Positions 16,718 to 25,079 of a stretch of 64,000 nucleotides of DNA are shown here, in pieces. This DNA is from Pseudomonas putida (lineage in GTDB: Bacteria > Pseudomonadota > Gammaproteobacteria > Pseudomonadales > Pseudomonadaceae). The position numbers were made by a program, and so were the translations under genes. Numbering within the stretch: position 1 is the stretch's first letter; the number at the start of each line of letters is the position of its first letter. The stretch covers positions 5,704,001 to 5,768,000 of the forward strand of contig NZ_CP026115.2 of NCBI RefSeq assembly GCF_009883635.2. The letters are read 5' to 3'. The notes beneath the pieces are model-generated. The model was not told the origin of the DNA. It did not search any database and saw only the letters and a program-made list of their open reading frames with translations.

Positions 16718-18058
16718 ATGACTTTCATTGTCTGGTTGGCCATGTTGGGCGTGGTGTTGCTGCTGCTCGCGCTCTCATCGTCCTATTTTCGCTGGATGCC
16801 TGTGACCTCCTCCGTAGTGTGCCTTGCTTTGGGCATTGGCCTGGGGGCATCCGGGCTGGGCTTTCTACATCTCGACGTTGCAACATCGAGTAGCTGGATG
16901 GAACACCTGACCGAGGTCGCCGTCCTGTTTTCGCTGTTCTTCAGTGGCTTGAAATTGCGCCTCCCACTGCACAACCCCAGATGGTGGAGCGCTTTCTACC
17001 TGGCTGGCCCAGTGATGCTGATCTGCATCGGAGGGATCACGCTGGTACTGCATTATGGGTTGCACTTTGGGTGGGGCGTTTCGCTACTGATCGGGGCAAT
17101 CCTAGCCCCCACAGATCCAGTCCTTGCGACACTTGTGCAGGTGGTTGACGCACAGGACGAAGATCCTGTCCGTTTTAGCTTATCGGGTGAGGCAGGGCTC
17201 AACGACGGAATGGCCTTTCCCTTCGTCATCCTCGGCTTGCTCTGGCAGCAGAATCATGGCCAGGATTGGTTCAGTGATTGGTTACTTCAGGACATGCTCT
17301 GGGCCGTGAGCGCCGGTCTGCTACTTGGCTACTGGATGGGACGCGGCCTGGGTAAACTCACGCTATTTCTGCGGCTACGCAATGATGACAGTACCGTCTC
17401 ACCCAACGACTACTTAGCCCTTGCCTTGATCGCGTTGACGTATGTTATTGCCGAGTCCATTCAGGCGTATGGCTTCCTTGCAGTGTTTGCCGCTGGCCTG
17501 GGTTTGCGTCAGGCCGAAGTGCAGACATCGAGCAGTCCGAGTGATCCGGCAGCTGAGCATCTGGTGCAGCCTGTAGTGGGCCACCAGCACTTAGCGCCGG
17601 AGATGGCCGTCAAAGGTGACGTCGAAGGCATGGAGGATTCTCAGGTGGCGGCGGGGATCATGCTTGGAGACATGCTGGCATTTGGCAGCTTGATTGAGCG
17701 GGCAATGGAAGTGTTTCTCGTGACCATGCTCGGTGTGGTGCTGATAGAGCACTGGGACGGACGGGCACTGCTGGTCGCCGGCGTGCTGATCTTGATCATC
17801 CGGCCTTTGAGCATTCTCATGTTTCCCGTTCGAGGGCTGCTGAATGTCCGGCAGCGAGGGCTCCTAGGATGGTTTGGTATCCGAGGAATCGGCAGTTTTT
17901 ACTACCTCTTTTACGCCCTCAACCATGGGCTGCTTCCTGCTTCGGCGACAGTGATCACCAATATCGTCTTGTCGGTGGTGGCGTTGAGCATTGTGCTGCA
18001 TGGATTGAGCGTTCAGCCGCTGCTCGCCCACTACGAAGCATGGAAGGCGCGCTCCTAG
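16718..18058 (+). CDS. Cation:proton antiporter, NhaP/CPA1 type
   Basis: The 446-residue membrane protein has about 12 hydrophobic segments. Its key segment (IGAILAPTDPVLATLVQVVD, about residues 128-147) and the later SLSGEAGLNDGMAFPFVILG hold the Asp and Asn/Asp residues used for ion exchange in the CPA1 family. A hydrophilic loop (about 265-310) interrupts the second half. It exchanges Na+ or K+ for H+ at the inner membrane. It is alone on its strand, near other stress genes, in keeping with salt or pH defence. Confidence 0.9.
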   Translation: MTFIVWLAMLGVVLLLLALSSSYFRWMPVTSSVVCLALGIGLGASGLGFLHLDVATSSSWMEHLTEVAVLFSLFFSGLKLRLPLHNPRWWSAFYLAGPVMLICIGGITLVLHYGLHFGWGVSLLIGAILAPTDPVLATLVQVVDAQDEDPVRFSLSGEAGLNDGMAFPFVILGLLWQQNHGQDWFSDWLLQDMLWAVSAGLLLGYWMGRGLGKLTLFLRLRNDDSTVSPNDYLALALIALTYVIAESIQAYGFLAVFAAGLGLRQAEVQTSSSPSDPAAEHLVQPVVGHQHLAPEMAVKGDVEGMEDSQVAAGIMLGDMLAFGSLIERAMEVFLVTMLGVVLIEHWDGRALLVAGVLILIIRPLSILMFPVRGLLNVRQRGLLGWFGIRGIGSFYYLFYALNHGLLPASATVITNIVLSVVALSIVLHGLSVQPLLAHYEAWKARS

Positions 18059-18064
18059 TAATCA

Positions 18065-18277
18065 CTAGGCTGCACATGAATCATCGAAGTTCAGCAGGGC
18101 ACTGTTGGCTTGCCGTACCAGGTAGACCCATTCCCTACGGCTGATGATTCCAGAATGCTCCAGATCTTCAGCACTACGACACGCTCGCTCATATTCATCC
18201 TCACCGAGGGCGCCCGACCTCAAAAAACGATTGCGCCAGGCCTGTATTGCAGCAGTGCCGATGTTGCAGCATTCCAC
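18065..18277 (-). CDS. Small unknown protein, 70 residues
   Basis: The frame begins at a GTG (ECCNIGTAAIQAWRNRFLRS) and reads as a compact helical protein rich in Arg, Glu and Ala. GGAG lies about ten bases upstream. It ends seven bases from the antiporter gene, facing it. No family recognised; composition is that of a real soluble protein. Confidence 0.55.
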   Translation of the reverse strand: MECCNIGTAAIQAWRNRFLRSGALGEDEYERACRSAEDLEHSGIISRREWVYLVRQANSALLNFDDSCAA

Positions 18278-18485
18278 GTATAACTACTCCAGAAATTCGA
18301 TAGGTGAAGGGCAGGCGAGGTGCGAAAGCGGCGGGAGGTTACAGCATTCAAAGCGTAAGGAAATTGGAAAGCGACAGTCGGCCTTGGCCATCAATATGAC
18401 ACCAAGTACGGTCACTCCTGTCACTCTCTGGGTCATCTGAGATGTGCTCGAAGAGGCCACCGATTGGAGCATTCGAATGTTTCTG

Positions 18486-19178
18486 TCAGCGGTTGCGCAG
18501 AGTTTCAAGCGCTGGACTCCAGACCTTATGATGGCAGCGGTTGCACGGCTGTGGATGCTGAGCTTCAAGGTAGGTGGGAAAGCCGCAGTCTACGCAGCAG
18601 TAAATGCCTGCGCTGGGAGGGGATGAGTATTCCAGCCGATGCTCTTCGGGAAGAACTGATAGTCCCGGGCGAGTATCTTCAGGTGCATAGAAATAGACGC
18701 TCAGATCGCCATCAGTTTCTAGAAGCCCCAGGCGCACCTGGCCTAAATGCTCTACACCGTGTTGCCGTAACTCCATGTACAGTTCATTGGACGAGATGTT
18801 CAGGTTTCGCAGCGAATGGATCTCGTACACCCCATCTTTAACCACCGTTATCGGCAGGCCATCGATCCAGGCTTCACAGGTTTTGCTCCGCCTCATGAGG
18901 TAGATAGTGCCGCGATAGAGCAACAGGAGTGTGAGGAAAACGAGCGCCACTGGCAGAAGCGGCACGTCTTCGTAAAAGGTCACGTCTCCTGCTGCTGAAC
19001 CCAACGTCAGGATCACAACCAGCTCGAATCGGGAAAGCTGCTTGATTCCGCGACGGCCACTGAATTTTAGAAAGAAGAACACGGCGAGGAAGGCTGCCAG
19101 AACACGGAGGGCGACTTCCAGGAGAAATGCCAATGGAAACTCGTCTATCAGCATCCGTTGCAGATCAAAGGCAACCAT
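18486..19178 (-). CDS. DUF421/YetF-family membrane protein
   Basis: The 230-residue protein has three N-terminal hydrophobic segments (about 15-100, including FLAVFFFLKFSGRRGIKQLS and ELVVILTLGSAAGDVTF) and a soluble C-terminal domain (GLPITVVKDGVYEIHSLRNL) with a terminal zinc-finger-like part (CCVDCGFPTYLEAQHPQPCNRC). The ATG at 19178 is chosen because the second copy at 47921 starts at the same residue. DUF421 proteins are linked with stress and germination in other bacteria, but their reaction is unknown. A decayed paralogue lies at 47231-47921. Confidence 0.88.
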   Translation of the reverse strand: MVAFDLQRMLIDEFPLAFLLEVALRVLAAFLAVFFFLKFSGRRGIKQLSRFELVVILTLGSAAGDVTFYEDVPLLPVALVFLTLLLLYRGTIYLMRRSKTCEAWIDGLPITVVKDGVYEIHSLRNLNISSNELYMELRQHGVEHLGQVRLGLLETDGDLSVYFYAPEDTRPGLSVLPEEHRLEYSSPPSAGIYCCVDCGFPTYLEAQHPQPCNRCHHKVWSPALETLRNR

Positions 19179-19390
19179 CCGTACCACCCATTTCTTAGCA
19201 ATGGCTTATGAAAAATTGACCATCCCCGCCCATTCCTAGTTCATCAACTGACCATTTGGCTTCGTCTTTGGCGGGGCGATGTAGGCGTATCTCATCATGT
19301 GGCAGATGGGAGGGCGGATGACCGTGACCTACGGGGTAGAGCAGATCGACGATGCAGAGCTAAAGATTTTGAAAATTGCCGTGGCCTAAA

Positions 19391-19777
19391 TCAATGTGAT
19401 GAAGGTGCCAGAAATCCTTCGCGCTTGAGCAGCTCAATAGTAATTGGCTTCACTGGTGCCAGCTTTAGCTCCTGAATGTTGAACCAGTGGCACTCCACAA
19501 TCTCGTGGGAAGGAGAGGGCGTTTTCGATGCAGTCACGGTCATCCGATAAAGCCAGTGCTCCTCGCTAACGAGTACGTGATGCCCCAAGAACTGGGCGGC
19601 AACCAATTCCAGGGTGGTTTCTTCCCGCAATTCACGCCTGGCCGCTTCGACTTGGGTTTCCCCATGATCCATTTTTCCGCCTGGCAGAGACCATTCGGGC
19701 GCAGCTTTACGCACGAGCAGAATTTTACCCGCTTGCAGGCAAATTATCGTGGCATGCAGCTCTCTGAATTCCGTCAT
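19391..19777 (-). CDS. NUDIX hydrolase
   Basis: The 128-residue protein has a Nudix box (GGKMDHGETQVEAARRELRE, then ETTLEL) starting about residue 36, matching G-x5-E-x7-REUxEE. GGGAGG seven bases before the ATG at 19777 fixes the start. It hydrolyses nucleoside diphosphates linked to another group; the exact substrate is not visible. It belongs to the stress-type island and stands alone on its strand. Confidence 0.92.
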   Translation of the reverse strand: MTEFRELHATIICLQAGKILLVRKAAPEWSLPGGKMDHGETQVEAARRELREETTLELVAAQFLGHHVLVSEEHWLYRMTVTASKTPSPSHEIVECHWFNIQELKLAPVKPITIELLKREGFLAPSSH

Positions 19778-19998
19778 TTGAGTCCTCCCATATGAAAGGA
19801 AGGCCGCGCCCAAAGGACTAAGTTCACCCGAGCTTCTGAAGGGAGTGAATCGCCCCTGCTTTCCTAGATGACCAGCGGGCGGTCAGTTCGTGGGTGGTTT
19901 GATGGTTGCTTCAACGCCCGGTCTGCCGCTGGGCTTTTCAATTGAATTTTTGGCGGCCATTCACTCTCACTACCAAAGAGGTAAAGGGAGAGGCTCAC

Positions 19999-20292
19999 AT
20001 GGCAGGACAGCAACTGCACGTTATCGATTACACGCTTCATGGCGAGGGCCGAACGTTCATCATTCGGTTGGAGAAAATGGATGCGGCCTTAGCCTGGCAT
20101 TGGGCCAGTTGCGATGCCGGCGTTGGCATCATCCCAAGATTCAGTCAGCATAAAATCAAGCTGGTCAGTCGACCTATGGCCGAGCGCTACGGCATCACCA
20201 GTGTGAAGTGGCGCCTGGCAGGCGATGGCCCCGAGTTCGTACCGCAACCTATTGATGTCGGCAAGTTCTCGGGCACTGCGGAAGGTGCATGA
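19999..20292 (+). CDS. DUF6555-family small protein
   Basis: The 97-residue protein (MAGQQLHVIDYTLHGEGRTF) has the core WHWASCDAGVGIIPRF, which I recall from the pseudomonad DUF6555 family. GGAGAGG upstream of the ATG at 19999 supports the start. It is a soluble protein of unknown function. It is followed by two more small genes (20330, 20550) on the same strand and may form a unit with them. Confidence 0.78.
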   Translation: MAGQQLHVIDYTLHGEGRTFIIRLEKMDAALAWHWASCDAGVGIIPRFSQHKIKLVSRPMAERYGITSVKWRLAGDGPEFVPQPIDVGKFSGTAEGA

Positions 20293-20329
20293 CGATCTGG
20301 TGCCGGCCATTTACATAGGAGGTTGTGAA

Positions 20330-20488
20330 ATGCAGCCAAAAACTGAAGGATCCGAAGAGAAGGGGCCAAGCGACGTACCCTTCATCAACGATCCGGAAAA
20401 GCCTACGTTGCCACCTTTGAATGACGCTGACGCCACGGATGCAGCCGAGGCGGAGGAAGATATCGAGGATGACGGCCAGTCGATCTAG
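20330..20488 (+). CDS. Small acidic protein, 52 residues
   Basis: MQPKTEGSEEKGPSDVPFIN followed by a Pro/Asp/Glu/Ala-rich tail (ATDAAEAEEDIEDDGQSI). It is very acidic and probably disordered. AGGAGG lies eight bases before the ATG. It is 38 bases after the DUF6555 gene, so co-transcription is likely. Function is unknown. Confidence 0.62.
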   Translation: MQPKTEGSEEKGPSDVPFINDPEKPTLPPLNDADATDAAEAEEDIEDDGQSI

Positions 20489-20549
20489 CATGGGCTCTCG
20501 AGAGGTGGGGGCGGGTCGGCGCAGGTGCTGAGAAAAGTTTGAGGATGCC

Positions 20550-20939
20550 ATGCCAAATCAAAACAAGGATCAAGCCGAACAGCTGGTGGCTGAGGTGCTC
20601 GCTGCGGCCTGTCTGGCCATCGAGAAGGATGCAGGCTCAGCGAAGGATCGCAGTGTCATCCGACATTTACTGCGTTGCGCCTTCGAAGCACTCCGTTCTC
20701 GGCATATATCAGTGCACAGTCAGGTGGGAGTCCTGGAGTTCCAGCTTCCGAGCGAGGGGGCTGCTATCGCGGTTCCGGGGACTGGCCGGAGAATTGTGAT
20801 GAGGAAGCGTGGACGGCTGGATCGGGCCCGGCTCCAATCTCATGTTGCACTCATGACCATGGGCCGTTGGTGCAAGTCGGCGCTAAGAAGCAATTTCGTG
20901 AGGGCCTTTAAAATGCTGGGCCATCCTGAATTTTGCTGA
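20550..20939 (+). CDS. Small unknown protein, possibly with a shifted C-terminus
   Basis: The 129-residue frame has a convincing N-terminal half (NKDQAEQLVAEVLAAACLAI, RSVIRHLLRCAFEALRSRH), but from about residue 78 it becomes rich in Arg and Cys in an unusual way, while the +2 frame stays open to 20911. A frameshift near 20780 is possible. The first half is helical, soluble and unlike any family I recognise. Confidence 0.5.
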   Translation: MPNQNKDQAEQLVAEVLAAACLAIEKDAGSAKDRSVIRHLLRCAFEALRSRHISVHSQVGVLEFQLPSEGAAIAVPGTGRRIVMRKRGRLDRARLQSHVALMTMGRWCKSALRSNFVRAFKMLGHPEFC

Positions 20940-21074
20940 TGTTTCTGGAATGCCTGCCACGTCACATCCCGTCACAGTAAGTGTCCAGAATCCGCTGGGC
21001 GGGACGGGCTGTTCCACTTCGCTGCGCTAAGGTTCACAGACCCATAGATAAGACTAAAGTCGTAGGAGGGCGGC

Positions 21075-21365
21075 ATGCGGATTCGGCGTGATGTTTTTTG
21101 GGGTTGGGCAGATCCAGTGCTTTATCATCGGACTCATGACGAGACGCTGGACGACGGCACCACGATGGATATCCAGGTGCGCCTTTCGCGTACAGGTGAC
21201 ACGCAGATGTTCATAGGCGTGTACGCAGGTACCGGCATGGCACCTCACGAAGAAGCATTTGACACACGCCCAGGAGAGTCGATGACCCGTGCTTTGGTCT
21301 GGGGGGTAGAGCGCGCAAGGTGCCTCGCTACGCAGGGCCATCAGCTGAATCAACGGATTGCTTGA
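21075..21365 (+). CDS. Small unknown protein, 96 residues
   Basis: The frame (MRIRRDVFWGWADPVLYHRT) has a mixed alpha/beta composition and no hydrophobic segment. GTAGGAGGGCGGC before the ATG is a strong ribosome binding site, which, with the even codon use, supports a real gene. It faces the minus-strand gene at 21396. No family recognised. Confidence 0.6.
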   Translation: MRIRRDVFWGWADPVLYHRTHDETLDDGTTMDIQVRLSRTGDTQMFIGVYAGTGMAPHEEAFDTRPGESMTRALVWGVERARCLATQGHQLNQRIA

Positions 21366-21395
21366 GCAATCTGGCAATAGCCGTGGATGATGTAG

Positions 21396-21623
21396 TCAGC
21401 GATCCACGGCTTGATTACTCCAGGCGGCATAAGCTGCTTTGAGAGTTTGAGGCAGGTGAGGCAAATCGGGTTTCGATTCGCCCGCCTTCGCCACCCATTC
21501 GCTCAGCCATGCGATGACTAGGGTGCGAGTGACAGGGCTGGGCCCTACCTGGCGCTCCAGTTCGGCAGCAACCTGATCTAGAAAAGCGATCTCAGCGTCC
21601 AGTCGGTCTATCTGATCAGCCAT
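21396..21623 (-). CDS. Small helical unknown protein, 75 residues
   Basis: MADQIDRLDAEIAFLDQVAA begins an amphipathic, helical protein that would suit a coiled coil, with a second half containing VTRTLVIAWLSEWVAKAG. GAAGAGGAC upstream supports the ATG at 21623. It lies between two small-gene groups and the bestrophin gene. Function is unknown. Confidence 0.6.
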   Translation of the reverse strand: MADQIDRLDAEIAFLDQVAAELERQVGPSPVTRTLVIAWLSEWVAKAGESKPDLPHLPQTLKAAYAAWSNQAVDR

Positions 21624-21714
21624 AGTATCGTCCTCTTCTCGCTAAGTGGCTAGTCGCAGCCTCCGGATACTACCTTGAGCGGGCTTGTATCTAACAAGCC
21701 GACCAGGCCGTGCG

Positions 21715-22641
21715 TTATGAAGTATAGGAATGGCGTTCGATTGCAAGGCATGGCGTCAGTGACAAGGCACCACGCTCCGGTGAGTTGAACATCGACTGAA
21801 GATTCTTCTCGATGTTTCGGCAGAGCTCATCGGTACGAATGCTGTGCTGGCTATGCCCGAATGGTGCTTGCAGGTCTGTGCCGATCCGCTCCATGGCCAG
21901 CAGCATGCAACCTACCACCGTGGAGACGACCGGTGTGAACCAGCCTAAAGAGGGCACCAGGCTGAGCGGCATGATCATGCAAAAGAGGGTGCTGAAAATC
22001 CTGGGGAAGTAGGTGTATGGGTAGGGAAGCGGTGTATTGGCAATCCGTTCCATTCCGCCTTGCCAGTTTGAAATATCGACCAATGTGGACTCGAGGCGTG
22101 CAAGACGAATGCTGTCGAGGCGGCCTTCCTGAAACTCTTTGGCGATGATCTCTGCGGAGCAGCTGAGGATGTCGTTTGGCAAATTGCTTGCTGTGGTCAG
22201 CAGCTGCAGGTCGTGGTTTGACAGCAGCGGAGTTAATGAAGAGATGTCCCGTTTCCCTTGCAGATGCATTCGCAAGGCCTGGAGGTATGCCAAGTGACGC
22301 TGAATGAGTCGAGCCTTCACCGGATTGGCGTGCTGGTCATCGTCGATCAGCGTTAGCACCTGGCGGCCATAGCTTCTCGAGCTGTTGACCATCGAACCCC
22401 ACAAAGTACGTGCTTCCCACCAGCGGTTGTAAGCGCTGGAGTTACGAAAACTGATCAGCACCACCAGCGCTGAACACAGTAGTGTCAGGGGCATCAACGG
22501 CAGCTCAAACCCGTAGCCCGCCACGAGCATCGCATCCAGCGTGACGGCGACGTCCCACAGCAATAGCCAGAACAGCGCCCATCCGACATACGTGATTGTC
22601 CGAGCCAGGCATTTCCATTTCTTCGCCAGTGAAGCTTCCAT
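21715..22641 (-). CDS. Bestrophin-family ion channel (UPF0187)
   Basis: The 308-residue protein has about four membrane segments (about residues 14-34, 44-64, 225-245, 250-268). The family stretch VVLISFRNSSAYNRWWEART with WGSMVNSSRSYGRQ, and the pore-lining polar-hydrophobic helices, identify a bacterial bestrophin. These form pentameric ion channels in the inner membrane. GGAGAG before the ATG. It is alone on its strand and fits the osmotic/ion theme of the island with the antiporter. Confidence 0.9.
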   Translation of the reverse strand: MEASLAKKWKCLARTITYVGWALFWLLLWDVAVTLDAMLVAGYGFELPLMPLTLLCSALVVLISFRNSSAYNRWWEARTLWGSMVNSSRSYGRQVLTLIDDDQHANPVKARLIQRHLAYLQALRMHLQGKRDISSLTPLLSNHDLQLLTTASNLPNDILSCSAEIIAKEFQEGRLDSIRLARLESTLVDISNWQGGMERIANTPLPYPYTYFPRIFSTLFCMIMPLSLVPSLGWFTPVVSTVVGCMLLAMERIGTDLQAPFGHSQHSIRTDELCRNIEKNLQSMFNSPERGALSLTPCLAIERHSYTS

Positions 22642-22870
22642 GTCGCATCTCTCCTCATCACCTGGGCGCGGGGCCTGATTGCCTGATTGAAGAGACTACG
22701 GCGTGATCCTTAACAGGAACTTAATGCCTGACCGTATCCATTATGGGAGGCGAGCACGTATGGTCAGATCGAGAGCCGCAGTACAGCGCAGGAAGCTCGG
22801 CTGAGTTTTCTCAAGGCTTCCCTGACGATGGTCTGGCACTCTAGGGAACACGAGCTGATGGAGCGCAAGA

Positions 22871-23305
22871 ATGAGCACTTTGAAAACACGAAACCCAGTT
22901 ATCAGTGCATTGATATTCCCGCTCGCACCTATTGCGGTGATTTATCTGAGCCATATGCTGTGTCGAGAGATCTGGTTGGCGAGCTACTACGTGCCCGGTG
23001 AGGACGGCGGGGAAGCTGAACCCGCAATGGCGCTCATCGGTGTTCCGTTTCTGCTGCTCGTAGGATCATTGCTGCTGGGCAGCCTAACCTGGCTAAACAA
23101 CAGGGGCTCACCGCGCTGGCTGACTGCAATGGTGCGTGTGCCGCTTGCAAGCTTCGCGCTGCTGCTATGGCTGATTGCGACCATTTTCTTTATGGGGCAA
23201 GCGGAAGCCGTGTTCAGCCATTGGCAGGTTGCGTCCGCTTGGCTGGCCTGGCTTGGAAGTGCGGGGATGTTTGTACTGCAGCAGTGGGATCGATTGTGCA
23301 GGTGA
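22871..23305 (+). CDS. Unknown four-segment membrane protein
   Basis: The 144-residue protein has hydrophobic segments at about residues 12-28, 53-73, 86-107 and 117-137, with a periplasm-type acidic loop (YYVPGEDGGEAEPAMA) between the first two. The start (MSTLKTRNPVISALIFPLAP) is 165 bases after the bestrophin gene on the other strand. No known family recognised. It ends shortly before an IS3 remnant. Confidence 0.62.
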   Translation: MSTLKTRNPVISALIFPLAPIAVIYLSHMLCREIWLASYYVPGEDGGEAEPAMALIGVPFLLLVGSLLLGSLTWLNNRGSPRWLTAMVRVPLASFALLLWLIATIFFMGQAEAVFSHWQVASAWLAWLGSAGMFVLQQWDRLCR

Positions 23306-23344
23306 TCGTTTAAAGATGATGAGCCAGAGCAGGCAGAGGGTCTG

Positions 23345-23488
23345 CGTTCGCAAACGGGCTACAATCTGATCAGCAGCATGAGCCGTCGAGGAAACTGCCA
23401 CGCCAATGCCATAGCCGAGAGCTTTTTCCAGCTTTTGAAGCGGGAACGAGACCGACGAAAGACCTACGAAACACGTGACGAGGCCTGA
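23345..23488 (+). pseudogene. IS3-family transposase (OrfB) fragment
   Basis: The frame reads NLISSMSRRGNCHANAIAES then FFQLLKRERDRRKTYETRDE, close to the IS3-group OrfB C-terminal catalytic segment (SMSRRGNCWDNAxxESFF...). The last part of the DDE core Glu region is kept, but the rest of the element is gone and a TGA follows at 23486. This is a scar of an old insertion. Confidence 0.85.
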
Positions 23489-23564
23489 TGCTACAATCGA
23501 CAATTGATGCGACTAGCTGCAACCCCTTGATTTCGATGCATTATTCCATTTTCAGGAAAAATCA

Positions 23565-23591
23565 ATGCGACTTTTAGCGACAAAGTCGCAT
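23565..23591. repeat. Perfect ten-base-pair hairpin ATGCGACTTT/AAAGTCGCAT
   Basis: Arms ATGCGACTTT (23565-23574) and AAAGTCGCAT (23582-23591) are separated by seven bases. Related TGCGAC or GTCGCA words recur within 150 bases (near 23507 and 23651). It lies downstream of both the IS3 scar and the convergent porin gene. It could be a terminator read on the minus strand or a recombination end of a lost element. Confidence 0.55.
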
Positions 23592-23693
23592 CGTTATTTC
23601 AGGCTAAAAAAAGAAAGGCGCAACGATATTTAGCCGTAGATTTAGGATGGTCGCAACGTTCTTCTAACATAGCGCTGTCCAGATTTCGCAGCA

Positions 23694-24986
23694 TCAGAAC
23701 TTGATGAGATAGCTCAGAATCAGCCGGTTTTCATCTGCACTATCTGTGTAACTGGATCGGTAAGTCGCGTTTCGCCAGCGGATTGAGAAGTCTTTCAGGG
23801 GGCCAGATTGCACAACGTAAGTAATATCTGTCGAGCGCTCCCATTCTGTGCCGTCTTCGTTTAGACCACGTAGGGTGGCAGCCTTTCTACCTGATATCTG
23901 CTCTGGGTCGATTTGGTCACCCCGTACGTAACGTGCCGTGAAGCTAAGCCCAGGAATGCCAAAACCCGCGAAGTCCAGATCGTATCGAGCATGCCAAGCA
24001 CGTTCATTTTCCATACCAAACGTGCTTACGAGCATTTCGCTGAAAAGGTAGGTATCACTGCCGGCTAAGTAAGCATACGCCGAATCGCCACGGCTCTTCT
24101 GGTATCCGCCACTGATCGTGTGAGCACCGAACTTGTACCCAAAGTTTGTACTGAGCGTCCTGTTATCCACGTCGCCCGCCAAGGATTTTCCATCACTGTC
24201 AGCGTCGAAGTAGCGAAGCTCAGCAAACGCCTTGCCATTACCAACGGGTAAGCTGTATTGAAGACCCAGGTAATTTCGCCGGTAGATGTCCTCTAGCTGT
24301 GCGTGGTGTGCGCTGAGGAGCCAGGTCGAAGCGATTTTATAATCAAGTCCCACATAATTCATTCCACTACTGCTGGCACCTCCAGAGAAAGCGCCCGACA
24401 TGGGGGTGATCGTCATATCCTCAAAATTGGAGGAGTCTCTGGCTTTGACCTTTTCGATCCGCCCCAGAGTGGCTGTCAGATTGGTAATGTCATTTGAGGT
24501 CAACAGCGCGCCATTGAACACTTGGGGGACAAGCCGGCTGTAATTCGCAGCCATGAGTGGCAACGTGGGGGTAAGTCCACCGACCTTTAGTTCTGTCGCG
24601 GAATATTTAATTTTCGCCGTAGGTGCAAGAGTGGAGAAGTCGTCCGCAGCTCTTCCATCACCATGTTTGGGCAACAGGCCAGTGCCGGTTCGATCTGGAC
24701 TAGAATCAAGTCTGATGCCAAGCATCGCGATGGCATCTAGACCAAAACCCACCATGCCATCAGTGTAACCGCTCTGAGCACGAAGAATGAATCCTTGCGC
24801 CCACTCTTCCCGCTTGGATTGAGCAGAGGTGTCACTACGAAAATCCCTACTGAAATAGAAGTTTCTCGCTTCCAGTGTTGCTTTACTGTCACTTAGGAAA
24901 TCCGCTTGCGCAAGGCATGGAATAGAAAGCCCCAGCAACGGGAGATAGGTCGCGGGAGAGAGTTTTTTTGTCATTGTTATCCCCAA
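23694..24986 (-). CDS. OprD-family outer-membrane porin
   Basis: The 430-residue protein has a signal peptide (TYLPLLGLSIPCLAQA, ending near residue 28), then the OprD opening FLSDSKATLEARNFYFSRDF, family stretches (GFGLDAIAMLGIRLDSSPDR; PTLPLMAANYSRLVPQ; WLLSAHHAQLEDIYRRNYLG) and a final beta strand ending in Phe (ILSYLIKF). It forms a substrate-specific 18-strand channel in the outer membrane. It is last in the acn-rraA-MFS-porin series (26506-28961), 93 bases after the MFS gene, so it likely admits the same substrate, a carboxylic acid. Confidence 0.93.
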   Translation of the reverse strand: MGITMTKKLSPATYLPLLGLSIPCLAQADFLSDSKATLEARNFYFSRDFRSDTSAQSKREEWAQGFILRAQSGYTDGMVGFGLDAIAMLGIRLDSSPDRTGTGLLPKHGDGRAADDFSTLAPTAKIKYSATELKVGGLTPTLPLMAANYSRLVPQVFNGALLTSNDITNLTATLGRIEKVKARDSSNFEDMTITPMSGAFSGGASSSGMNYVGLDYKIASTWLLSAHHAQLEDIYRRNYLGLQYSLPVGNGKAFAELRYFDADSDGKSLAGDVDNRTLSTNFGYKFGAHTISGGYQKSRGDSAYAYLAGSDTYLFSEMLVSTFGMENERAWHARYDLDFAGFGIPGLSFTARYVRGDQIDPEQISGRKAATLRGLNEDGTEWERSTDITYVVQSGPLKDFSIRWRNATYRSSYTDSADENRLILSYLIKF

Positions 24987-25079
24987 TTACACGTACAGCA
25001 CTGCTCACCACGCAGCGATCAAGTGCGTGCCGAGCAAGCCATTAGGTTGGAATGAGGTGCCCTGAACGGGCACCAGGCA

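Noticed and set aside
19318..19389. 23-residue frame MTVTYGVEQIDDAELKILKI with GGGAGGGCGG upstream
   Set aside because: Good ribosome site but too short to judge; may be a scrap of a longer gene.
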